A DNA stretch of 64,000 nucleotides from JAFGDI01 sp963662515 (GTDB lineage: Bacteria > Planctomycetota > Phycisphaerae > Sedimentisphaerales > SM23-30). The first letter of the stretch is position 1. Each line of letters opens with the position of its first letter. Location: positions 1,116,001-1,180,000 of the forward strand of contig OY759675.1 in NCBI GenBank assembly GCA_963662515.1. The letters run 5' to 3'. Below, one piece after another: positions 1-7,464 of this stretch. A program made the translations under genes and the position numbers. The notes under the pieces are model-generated. The model saw only the letters and a program-made list of their open reading frames with translations, was not told where the DNA came from and did not search any database.

Positions 1-381
1 GCTATTTTCGCTTGGTTGTAATGCTGTTGCACTATCGACGGGCGTAATTTGCAACGAAATCGCACTTGAACCAAAACCGCCTGACGAGTCTTTGACGGCT
101 CCGATGGTTGTCCGGGCTGCTCCGGTGGCAGACGACTGAACCAAGAATTTCAGGACATCGCCAGCGTAAACGGTGGTTGTGGTTCCGATAGTACCACCCA
201 GCGATAAAAATTGTTGTACGGCGTTTTCGATGACATTTTTTTGAGCCTCAAGGGTAGTGGCTGCCGCTTGAGAGCGAACATTCAAAAATCTTGGGACAAT
301 AATCGCCGCAACGATTGCCAGAACGGACAAAGCTACTAAAAGTTCGATGAGCGAAAAGGCTGTTTTGCTGTAACGAGTCAT
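1..381 (-). CDS. Type II secretion/type IV pilin-like prepilin, C-terminus cut by window edge
   Basis: The reverse strand opens with ATG at 381 and stays open for 127 codons to the window edge. The protein begins MTRYSKTAFSLIELLVALSV. This is a short basic leader followed by the F-[ST]-L-[IV]-E-L-L prepilin peptidase/methylation motif (here cleavage before F9 and E at mature position +5), then a hydrophobic helix to about residue 26 ('LAIVAAIIVPRFLNV'). The segment after it (about 30-60, 'AAATTLEAQKNVIENAVQQF') fits the amphipathic alpha1 helix of pseudopilins. The remaining visible part is Ser/Gly/Thr-rich and unremarkable. Such proteins are assembled in the inner membrane into pseudopili or pili, or in planctomycetes often belong to H-X9-DG-type surface proteins; that second motif is not visible here. 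Real gene very likely; exact subfamily unknown because the C-terminus is missing. Confidence 0.85.
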   Translation of the reverse strand, partial: MTRYSKTAFSLIELLVALSVLAIVAAIIVPRFLNVRSQAAATTLEAQKNVIENAVQQFLSLGGTIGTTTTVYAGDVLKFLVQSSATGAARTTIGAVKDSSGGFGSSAISLQITPVDSATALQPSENS

Positions 382-931
382 ATTTTTAGACTAAGTTTTT
401 CAGACAAGATGACAAGAAAGAAAACACATAAACAAGGACAAATCCATTTCCAGTAAAAGCCCTAGAGGCTTTGGAATCTGGAAATTTTATAATACACTTG
501 AATCATATAGGGGGAATCTCGATAATAGAGGCCTAAAATTAAATGGTTGTGCCTTATATGGCTACTTGTGGGAATGCACTGCTTTGATTATTGCAGTAGT
601 GTCAGGCAACGGAACATTGCACGGCTGGCCTCTGTTTTTTATACGCAGAGAAAATCTTTTGGGTGCCTATGCTGGAAATATTCGTTTTTCTAGTGGGCGA
701 TTTCGGATTTCGTTTGTATAATGATTTGAAAGGTAATTCAACTTTGGGCTTATAAATATTGGACACTCAATTTTAGCTGGTGTGGTTCTGGCATCTCCCT
801 TCTAAATTCCGACCATAACATCATAGTCAGGATTGCACCGGCTTTATTTTGTTTCATGTAAAATGACTGGGTGAAAATCTATCTGACAATGTGTCAGATG
901 ATATAAATGTTTCATTTTTCTAAGGAGTCTT
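382..931. other. Intergenic region between divergent genes
   Basis: About 550 bases without a convincing gene, between a minus-strand prepilin and the plus-strand beta-helix gene, so it should carry promoters for both. It contains an operator-like inverted repeat at 881-899 (listed separately) and a segment at 794-822 that resembles a segment at 6626-6653 (see findings). The Shine-Dalgarno of the downstream gene is at 922-926 (AAGGA within TAAGGAGT). Confidence 0.6.
881..899. promoter_or_regulatory. Inverted repeat ATCTGACA-N3-TGTCAGAT
   Basis: Eight-base perfect arms separated by ATG, ending 32 bases before the start codon of the beta-helix protein. It could be an operator or an mRNA hairpin in the 5' leader. 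The core CTGACA..TGTCAG recurs at 22850-22863, ahead of another gene. No transcription factor can be named. Confidence 0.45.
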
Positions 932-3900
932 ATGATGAAAATGATGAAGATGTGTTGGATTAGAGTGGTTCTAATCTGTATGTTATTGTCGGTTTCGGTT
1001 GGATATGCTCAGAATACAGCGGGGCTAACTGCATTGCCTGCTGGTATTAGCGGCTATCCTCCGGTTCCATTTCCTACTGATAAATCGTTTCTGATTTATA
1101 CTACAGACAACGGTGATTTAGTGGCGGCGATGAATTATTATGGATTAAGCTATACCGCCCGTTCTGCTTCTAATCCCGTAACCAGCCAGGATTTGGCGAC
1201 TCATGATATTCTGATCGTTGGCTGGAATACCGGCACCCTTGCTACGATGAACGGGCTTTCTCCCAGCGTACTTTATAATGGGATAACAGGTAGAGTAATT
1301 CTTACTGGTCATGATGCTGACTATCATGTACCCCATACACCTGATGCTGGTAATGTGATATTTGAAGAAACGATCAAATATGTTCTGGCGGGAGAGGGAA
1401 CTGGCATGGTGGCCTTTACCGATTCGGTGAGCGATTTTTCTTGGTTGCCAGAAAGCTGGGGAGTTACAGGTGATAGCAGTACCGGAGAAACTATAGAAAG
1501 TATTACCCCACAGGGCGTTGCCAGCGGTATCTTTGCTAATCTGACACCAGCATTGTTATCAGGTTGGGGCGTTTCATATCACAATTATTTCACTGCGTGG
1601 GGCAATGGTTTTGAACCGTTTGAGCTAGCAGACACTTCTGCTTTGAGAGCGGTAACAATCGGCACACCGATTAATGCCTATGGCTTCGAATTTGCCAAAG
1701 CAGATGATGTTGCTGAGAGTGGCTGCGTATCCCCAGCCGAAGGAGATGATAACGACATTACATATTCCATTTGTTGGAAAAATATTTCAGGCCGGACATT
1801 TACTGATGTAAGAATTGTTGACTATCTACCGGTTGGTGTTGATTACCCTGCCGGATGGGACAGAGTTGATGCTAATCTGAACATAATTGCTGGTGACCCG
1901 AATTATTCTCAGGAAGATCATACATATACATGGCACCTTGGAACATCAACACCAGTTGAATATGATCCTAACAATCCAGATGATGGTAGGTATTGCGTAT
2001 CTCTGGATGTGGTGGTGAATGAAAACGCTATCGCGGGGATGACATTACACAATGTGGCTGAAATTATCGGGACATTTTGCGTTGACACTCCTGACCCTAA
2101 TGACCCCAACAACAGCGTAATAACAACCTGTGATGAACTAGTTATTGCTTCTGCAACAGAAGATACGCCGGTATGCTGCTGGGGCAATGATTCAACCATA
2201 ATTTATGTTTCGGCAAATGCAACAGGAGCGTGCACTGGAAATTCCTGGGCTGATGCTTACAATACTCAATACGGTTTGAATATGGCATTGGAACGGGCTG
2301 TGGAATCAACCTGCACCGGGCCGTTTACTATTCTTGTGGCACAAGGAACATATCTGCCGGGCACCAAAGATTCTGATTCCTTTGACATACCAGATGGAAC
2401 CAAAGTTTACGGCGGTTTCCCAGCCAAAGGCTGTGTTTTTGAGGATAGAGATCCCAAGAAATATACTGCGGTATTAAGTGGAGATTTGAGCGATATTGCC
2501 ACTTCTAACACTGTCGTAAACATGGGGCAAGATGCTTTGCTTGAAGGTGTTACAGTCACTGACGGCTTTGACTACAATGTTTCTGGTAACTACTTCACTA
2601 TAAAGAATTGCGTTATAGAAAATAGCTTCCATTATGGTATTTATTCAGAATATGGTGATGTAACTGTTAAATCATGTATGATAAGAAATAATGGTGCAGA
2701 CGGTATTTACCAAGAAGGATTAGACCAGACTCTGAATGTATCTAATTCGTGGGTAATGAGGAATGGAACACATGGCATTTACTGCCTTAACACAACACCG
2801 ATTGTAAAAAATTCCATTGTCAGTGAAAGCGATCTGGCAAATGAAGGTAGAGCTGGAATCTCTATTGTCAATCCGGCTGCCAGTCCAGTATTACACAATG
2901 TCACTATCTCAAATAACAAGTCTCTTGGAGTTCAGTTTTTTGACACGCCGGTAATCAACGATCCTAACGACCCAAATGACTGCACCATAGATTACCCGTC
3001 TATGGAAAACTGCATTCTCTTTTATAATAATAAAAGTAATGGAACCTACGGAAGTCAGGTTAGTGGTATGAATATTGATACTGTCGCTTCATACTGCTGT
3101 GTTCAGGGTTGTGTCGCAGGTAACGGCAGGAATAACATCAATGATATTCCGATGTTTGCCTATCCGGTTGACCCGGCTGGTGAGCCTGACCCGGCAAACT
3201 ATCACATCGCTTTCAATTCAGTTTGTATTGATAAAGGCAATCCGAATTTGGTTTATGACGATCAGATAGACTATGATAATGAAAGTCGGGTTGAAGGTCT
3301 TTATGTTGATTTGGGGGCAGATGAGGTTTATGTATGCAACGGTGATTATTCAGTCTCAAACTCATTAGATACGAATTTTGACGGTTTAATCAACATGGTT
3401 GAATTTCAGCCACTTGCAGACGGCTGGCTGAGTCTTGACCCGAATGATCCACGATGGATAAGCGACCCGAACTTTGCCAATCCAAACGCAACAGAACGCT
3501 GGAATGAGGCGGGTAACATTGATGACACCGGCGACAGTCAATTCAGTATCGATATGGCCGATCTGGAATTGTTCTGTGAAAACTGGCTGTGGAAAGCCTG
3601 CTGGTATGAAAGTGCAAACTCAGTAGAAACAGCAACAGTAATGACTGAATCTGTTACTTTAATGCCAACGAGTTCAGTTTCCACATTATCAGCCAAAACT
3701 ACCGGTGTTGCCAGTCTGGCAAGGGCAACTTCTACGCTTCTAATCGCCGAAGATACGACAGTGGAAGAGTATAATTTCTACGAATCCCTTTCCAATACCG
3801 AACTTGCTCAGGTTGTTAAGGATTTCCGATATCTTCAGGAAAATATTGAGGATATGCTGGAACATTCCCCGGCAGATTGTGAAGATAAGGAAGATTTACT

Positions 3901-3958
3901 GGATTTGCTGGTCTTTTTCGATGATGAATTAGCCAAAATCAAGGAATCTTTGCAGTAA
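932..3958 (+). CDS. Secreted right-handed beta-helix protein with dockerin-like C-terminus
   Basis: A 1008-residue exported protein. Residues 1-26 form a signal peptide (basic MMKMMKMCWIR, hydrophobic stretch, cleavage near GYAQ). About 27-250 is a domain with no recognised family. About 255-400 looks like a DUF11/Ig-like repeat ('NISGRTFTDVRIVDYLPVGV'). About 430-790 is a planctomycete-style parallel beta-helix: 'IYVSANATGACTGNSWADAY', 'FTILVAQGTYLPG', then repeated 'xNCVIExS..YGIYSE' rungs. About 800-900 has Asp/Asn-rich calcium loops typical of dockerin-like regions ('LDTNFDGLINMVEF' and 'FSIDMADLELFCENWLW'). The last 100 residues are Ser/Thr/Val-rich then an acidic helix, with no PEP-CTERM signal. 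The start is supported by AAGGAG at 922. A surface adhesin or polysaccharide-binding/lyase-like role is possible; no catalytic residues were identified. Confidence 0.85.
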   Translation: MMKMMKMCWIRVVLICMLLSVSVGYAQNTAGLTALPAGISGYPPVPFPTDKSFLIYTTDNGDLVAAMNYYGLSYTARSASNPVTSQDLATHDILIVGWNTGTLATMNGLSPSVLYNGITGRVILTGHDADYHVPHTPDAGNVIFEETIKYVLAGEGTGMVAFTDSVSDFSWLPESWGVTGDSSTGETIESITPQGVASGIFANLTPALLSGWGVSYHNYFTAWGNGFEPFELADTSALRAVTIGTPINAYGFEFAKADDVAESGCVSPAEGDDNDITYSICWKNISGRTFTDVRIVDYLPVGVDYPAGWDRVDANLNIIAGDPNYSQEDHTYTWHLGTSTPVEYDPNNPDDGRYCVSLDVVVNENAIAGMTLHNVAEIIGTFCVDTPDPNDPNNSVITTCDELVIASATEDTPVCCWGNDSTIIYVSANATGACTGNSWADAYNTQYGLNMALERAVESTCTGPFTILVAQGTYLPGTKDSDSFDIPDGTKVYGGFPAKGCVFEDRDPKKYTAVLSGDLSDIATSNTVVNMGQDALLEGVTVTDGFDYNVSGNYFTIKNCVIENSFHYGIYSEYGDVTVKSCMIRNNGADGIYQEGLDQTLNVSNSWVMRNGTHGIYCLNTTPIVKNSIVSESDLANEGRAGISIVNPAASPVLHNVTISNNKSLGVQFFDTPVINDPNDPNDCTIDYPSMENCILFYNNKSNGTYGSQVSGMNIDTVASYCCVQGCVAGNGRNNINDIPMFAYPVDPAGEPDPANYHIAFNSVCIDKGNPNLVYDDQIDYDNESRVEGLYVDLGADEVYVCNGDYSVSNSLDTNFDGLINMVEFQPLADGWLSLDPNDPRWISDPNFANPNATERWNEAGNIDDTGDSQFSIDMADLELFCENWLWKACWYESANSVETATVMTESVTLMPTSSVSTLSAKTTGVASLARATSTLLIAEDTTVEEYNFYESLSNTELAQVVKDFRYLQENIEDMLEHSPADCEDKEDLLDLLVFFDDELAKIKESLQ

Positions 3959-3980
3959 TTGTTAATAAAGATTGAAACCA

Positions 3981-4020
3981 CCTGCCGCTATTTGATATAA
4001 TAGCGGCAGGTAATATTTTA
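3981..4020 (+). terminator. Rho-independent terminator after the beta-helix gene
   Basis: Perfect 11-bp stem CCTGCCGCTAT (3981-3991) / ATAGCGGCAGG (4000-4010) with an 8-base loop, followed by a T-rich tract. It lies 22 bases after the stop codon and insulates the next gene. Confidence 0.85.
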
Positions 4021-4047
4021 TTTTTATGTGGGTTACAGGAGAGAAGT

Positions 4048-4680
4048 ATGAAAATAATGATGATGTTACTACTACTGCTGGCTTGTGGTTCTGTATCTTT
4101 TGCTGGTTTTTTCGATGCAAATGGAGTAGTAAGCGATGGTGAATTATCTACAGGTGAATACGGATATGCTGTAAAAGTATATGATGACAGTGTGTTAACG
4201 GTCACAGGAGGCGGAGCTGATGGTATAAGAGTGTTTAATAATGCTCATGTTGAAGTTCTTTCAACATCTGAACCTTTTATTGATTACCAAAGCGGTATTG
4301 CTGGTATTACTCCCAGCGACTATAGTTCAGTAACTGTATCTGGTGGAATAGTCAATTATATCTATCTTGGCAAAAATTCTACGGCTTTGCTTAACGGCGG
4401 TCAGATAAACCTAATTAGAAGTATTCAGTATGCATCTGTTGGAAAAACAATTACGATTGACTGTCAGGTAAATAGTTGGTCATGGATTGGCGAAGGCCAA
4501 GACATTTCCGGCATAACGGGAAAATGGCATAATGGAGATGACTTTTCCATAACATTTTTGAATGATACAATACAGTATAAATTCCCAGACACATGGACAC
4601 ATGTTGAAGTTATCCCAGAACCAGCGTCAATGCTATTGCTAGGAGTTGGCGGTTTGCTTCTGAAACGCCGCAAAAGATAA
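4048..4680 (+). CDS. PEP-CTERM sorted surface protein
   Basis: A 210-residue protein with an N-terminal signal peptide (MKIMMMLLLLLACGSVSFAG) and a C-terminal PEP-CTERM sorting tail: 'PEPASMLLLGVGGLLL' then KRRKR. The tail is recognised by an exosortase (EpsH/XrtA-type) and cleaved so that the protein reaches the cell surface or extracellular matrix; no exosortase is encoded in this window. The middle part is beta-rich with short repeated motifs ('DSVLTVTGG', 'YSSVTVSGG') reminiscent of a small beta-solenoid. The start follows AGGAGAG at 4037-4043. It is a single-gene unit flanked by two terminators. Confidence 0.85.
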   Translation: MKIMMMLLLLLACGSVSFAGFFDANGVVSDGELSTGEYGYAVKVYDDSVLTVTGGGADGIRVFNNAHVEVLSTSEPFIDYQSGIAGITPSDYSSVTVSGGIVNYIYLGKNSTALLNGGQINLIRSIQYASVGKTITIDCQVNSWSWIGEGQDISGITGKWHNGDDFSITFLNDTIQYKFPDTWTHVEVIPEPASMLLLGVGGLLLKRRKR

Positions 4681-4690
4681 TTACAATTGC

Positions 4691-4717
4691 AAGCCGGTCT
4701 AAAACCCGGCTTTTTTT
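4691..4717 (+). terminator. Rho-independent terminator after PEP-CTERM gene
   Basis: Stem AAGCCGG (4691-4697) / CCGGCTT (4706-4712), followed by a run of T (4711-4717). It marks the left edge of the AT-rich accessory region. Confidence 0.85.
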
Positions 4718-4746
4718 GTCCAGGACTAATTAAAGGGTGAAATATA

Positions 4747-5241
4747 GTGAAAAAAAGAATATTTATTGGTTCCTCTACAGAAGCATTAACGATAGCATAT
4801 GCCATACAAGAAAATTTAGAAAAGTACGCAGAAGTAACGGTATGGAGCCAAGACATTTTTAGGCCATCAAGGTATTCTATTGAAGAACTTGAAAACGCTC
4901 TTGAAGTTTTTGAATATGGTGTGTTTGTTTTTTGCCCAGAAGACCTAGTGCATATTCGAAATGAAAATTTCAAAAGCGTTAGAGATAATGTATTGTTTGA
5001 ATTCGGTCTTTTTACAGGAAAGCTCGGTAGAGAAAACTGTTTTTTTGTAATTCCACATGAGACATCAGGCTTTCGTTTGCCCACCGACTTGGCTGGCATT
5101 ACAGCCTTGACTTACGATTCGTTAAGGTCAGATGAAAATATAAATGCTGCCTTGGGGCCTGCCTGTAATAAAATAAGAAAAGAAATTGATTTCCTTACTC
5201 GGATGCTATGGCAAAAGCAAGAGCTCAATATGATATATTAA
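4747..5241 (+). CDS. TIR-like predicted nucleotide-binding/NADase protein (CAP12/PF10137-like)
   Basis: A 164-residue cytoplasmic protein. Visible motifs: 'RIFIGSSTEALTIAYAIQ' (4-21, first beta strand and loop), 'EVTVWSQDIF' (29-38), 'YGVFVFCPED' (57-66), 'RDNVLFEFGLFTGKLG' (79-94), 'LPTDLAGI' (111-118) and 'ALGPACNKIRKEI' (135-147). These are the hallmarks of the predicted nucleotide-binding TIR-like family PF10137, whose members in CBASS and Pycsar systems degrade NAD+. E85 sits where the catalytic glutamate of that family lies. GTG start at 4747; a weak AAAGGG lies upstream at 4732. The 3' end overlaps the next gene by 34 bases, so the two are either translationally coupled or a split fusion. 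Codons are strongly A/T-biased relative to the flanking genes, suggesting transfer. Family assignment is strong; the biological role is inferred. Confidence 0.85.
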   Translation: MKKRIFIGSSTEALTIAYAIQENLEKYAEVTVWSQDIFRPSRYSIEELENALEVFEYGVFVFCPEDLVHIRNENFKSVRDNVLFEFGLFTGKLGRENCFFVIPHETSGFRLPTDLAGITALTYDSLRSDENINAALGPACNKIRKEIDFLTRMLWQKQELNMIY

Positions 5242-5819
5242 ACAATAGGTTTCCTTCTAAACGAGCGATAAGATATTTGGATACAGCATGTATTTTTGAT
5301 TCTCGTACCTCTTTTGATAGTTGTGTTAATTATCAACGAATGTTTTCGGAGGCTCATGACATCAAAGCTTTGGGGATATCGCTAAATGCAATTACTTTAA
5401 ATTGGGGTATAAAAGATTTACTTAAACTTGTTAATGAAAAAAAATGTTCGATTAGGTTGTTATTTCTTGACCCTGATAGTAAGGCAACTGAAGATAGAGA
5501 AATTGCCGAAAACTTATCTAAAAATTCGATAAAGAATATTACTTATTCAAATATTGAACTTGCAAAAAAAGTTAAAAAACATCTCGGTGATTTGGGAAAC
5601 CTATTTGAATGTCGTATGTACAATGACATTCCTACGCTAAATATGTATATCGTAAACAACTCAGTAATACTATTTCAACATTACCTAATTGGAATCAGGG
5701 GGCGTGAGTGTCCAGTATTTGTTCTTAGGGACGAGGGACGCGATTCAGGCCTTTTTGCTACATACAAAAATATTTTTGAAGAGATATGGTTAAACGCAAA
5801 GGAGGTGGCTTGTGAATAA
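5208..5819 (+). CDS. Unknown protein, resembles DUF5919 (PLD-like fold suspected)
   Basis: A 203-residue protein. The core 'DIKALGISLNAITLNWGI', 'KKCSIRLLFLDPDS' and 'NMYIVNNSVILFQHYLIGIR' has the pattern (alternating strands, 'R-hhhhDPDS', late 'hhxxxhhhh..Y') that I associate with DUF5919-type domains found beside or fused to DNA-binding and nucleotide-signalling proteins. No HKD phospholipase motif and no membrane segment are visible. Its frame opens only about 20 bases before the ATG, directly after a TGA, and overlaps the preceding TIR-like gene by 34 bases; the family may naturally be the C-terminal part of a TIR fusion. It overlaps the following phosphatase by 8 bases. A sensor or substrate-binding partner of the TIR protein is a guess. 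Confidence 0.7.
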   Translation: MAKARAQYDILNNRFPSKRAIRYLDTACIFDSRTSFDSCVNYQRMFSEAHDIKALGISLNAITLNWGIKDLLKLVNEKKCSIRLLFLDPDSKATEDREIAENLSKNSIKNITYSNIELAKKVKKHLGDLGNLFECRMYNDIPTLNMYIVNNSVILFQHYLIGIRGRECPVFVLRDEGRDSGLFATYKNIFEEIWLNAKEVACE

Positions 5820-6609
5820 ATATTTAGATTGTATAAAACATATCATGGAAATAGCAAATTCCTTTCTATTAGAAAATTCAAACTTACACTACAGTGAAAT
5901 ATCAAAAGGTGTTCGTGATTACGCATTAGATATAGATTTAGAACTTGAAAAGAAATATTCAGAATACTTAAAGGACATGTTCCCTGATATTCCAATAATG
6001 GGCGAAGAACTTTCTCCGGAGGTTATATCATCTAATTATCAAGGTAAATATTGGGCAATTGACCCAATTGATGGCACTGTTAACTATTCAAGAAATCTTC
6101 CTGAATATGGTTCATCTTTAGCTCTTGTTCAGAATGGAATTCCTATTGCTTGTGGTTTATGTTTTCCTCATCTGAATGAAATTTATACGGCAACTCACGA
6201 AGGAGGCGCTTTTTTAAATGGAAAAAGAATTAATGTGTCACCAACTCAAACCGAAAATCGTGCAATAGCCGCATATGGGGATTTTTCTATTGGAGACAAT
6301 TATGAACTCAAAAACCAAATTAAGGCAAAATATATCGAGAAGCTTGCAAATAAAGTGTTAAGGGTTAGAATGCCCGGAACTGCTGCTCTCCAATTGGCTT
6401 GGGTAGCATCTGGCAAAATTGATATTAGCATTACATTTGGCAATAAACCTTGGGATGTTCAAGGCGGAGTCCTTCTGGTCAAGGAAGCTGGTGGGCTAGT
6501 CTTTGATTTTAATGGAAAAGACCATACTACTAATTCTAAATACACATTAGCTACAAATAATAATAACTTCAAATCATTTGTAATGGATTTATTTGATTAC
6601 AATTTATAA
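5812..6609 (+). CDS. Inositol-monophosphatase-family phosphatase
   Basis: A 265-residue member of the lithium-sensitive, Mg2+-dependent sugar-phosphate/nucleotide phosphatase family. Metal and catalytic motifs are intact: 'MGEE' (63-66), 'WAIDPIDGTVNY' (81-92, metal ligands D84 and D87) and 'PWDVQGGVLLVKEAGG' (213-228, D215). Length matches the SuhB/IMPase group. GTG start at 5812, preceded by a strong AAAGGAGG at 5798-5805 located inside the upstream gene, so the two genes are coupled. Relatives hydrolyse inositol-1-phosphate, fructose-1,6-bisphosphate or 3'-phosphoadenosine-5'-phosphate; the sequence alone does not decide. Its position as third gene of a TIR-like cassette suggests a substrate derived from a nucleotide or sugar-phosphate signal. 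AT-rich like its two partners. Confidence 0.85.
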   Translation: MNKYLDCIKHIMEIANSFLLENSNLHYSEISKGVRDYALDIDLELEKKYSEYLKDMFPDIPIMGEELSPEVISSNYQGKYWAIDPIDGTVNYSRNLPEYGSSLALVQNGIPIACGLCFPHLNEIYTATHEGGAFLNGKRINVSPTQTENRAIAAYGDFSIGDNYELKNQIKAKYIEKLANKVLRVRMPGTAALQLAWVASGKIDISITFGNKPWDVQGGVLLVKEAGGLVFDFNGKDHTTNSKYTLATNNNNFKSFVMDLFDYNL

Positions 6610-6756
6610 CTCTAAGATTAAAATGCTTCCTTTCTGAATCCCGACCGTAACATCTTTGGGGCAAAACCATATCGGCAATATCTGGGCTATCAGCTTTATT
6701 AATCAGCATCGTATAGGCAATATGTTCTAAGTACACCAAGAGGAGGATTGTGTAAG

Positions 6757-7464
6757 ATGGATACAGATAATGTACATGATCTTGATCGCAGAATTAACGA
6801 GTTAATCAATATAAAAATTGAGCGTGAAAATGAGGTCGAACGGGAACTCTATAATATTGAAAAAGATAAGGAACAACTAATAAATTCTTATTTCGGTGTT
6901 AAAATTGCCAAATCAGTTAAAAGCAGTTTGCTGGTCGTTTTTATTTTTGTTACTGGAATATTGATACTGGCTTTTCCTTCTAATTTTTCATCCATAATTA
7001 TTGTCGGTATAATATTATTTGTATGGTTAGACTCAGTTGCTAATAATAATATATTAAAAGCCAAAGAAAAAGCCTATTGTCGGGCTGGAGATGCAGCCAT
7101 ATCATTAGGCAATAGAGAACTAATAGCATTAAATACAAAAGACAATATCAGCACTTGGTACAATCAGGAAACGGACGGAATTTTTGTCAATTGGCCAACA
7201 TATCCCCCTGATTGGCAAAAGAGAAAAAGCAAGGTATTAGAACGAGACCGTCATCACTGTACACAATGTAATTGGCCGATTGGGTTTAAGCGGAAATGTA
7301 GAGAGCTTCATGTACATCACATTAAAGCCATATCCGATGGTGGTAATCATTCGTTAGAGAATTTAACAACATTATGCAGCATTTGCCATAGAAAGGTTGA
7401 TGAAAAACATAGAAATATTCAGACTAAAAGCACATTTATAAAAAGGAATAGAAATAGATTTTGA
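6757..7464 (+). CDS. HNH endonuclease with coiled coil and membrane segment
   Basis: A 235-residue protein. Residues 1-45 are a charged coiled coil ('RRINELINIKIERENEVERE'). About 58-95 holds a hydrophobic hairpin of one or two membrane helices ('LLVVFIFVTGILILAF', 'SIIIVGIILFVW'). About 150-220 is an HNH nuclease domain: 'VLERDRHHCTQCNWPIG', 'LHVHHIKAISDGG' and 'SLENLTTLCSICHRKVDE', with the CxxC...CxxC zinc pairs and the HH active-site pair. The chosen ATG at 6757 is 10 bases after AGGAGG (6741-6746); the in-frame TTG at 6748 lies right on top of that site and is rejected. Membrane-tethered HNH proteins occur in phage-defence and mobile-element contexts. It sits between the TIR cassette and the recombinase unit and is similarly AT-rich. 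Confidence 0.8.
   Translation: MDTDNVHDLDRRINELINIKIERENEVERELYNIEKDKEQLINSYFGVKIAKSVKSSLLVVFIFVTGILILAFPSNFSSIIIVGIILFVWLDSVANNNILKAKEKAYCRAGDAAISLGNRELIALNTKDNISTWYNQETDGIFVNWPTYPPDWQKRKSKVLERDRHHCTQCNWPIGFKRKCRELHVHHIKAISDGGNHSLENLTTLCSICHRKVDEKHRNIQTKSTFIKRNRNRF

Noticed and set aside
4747..5241. Calling the TIR-like gene a CBASS or Pycsar effector
   Set aside because: No cyclic-nucleotide synthase (CD-NTase or cyclase) is present nearby, so membership of either known system is not supported.
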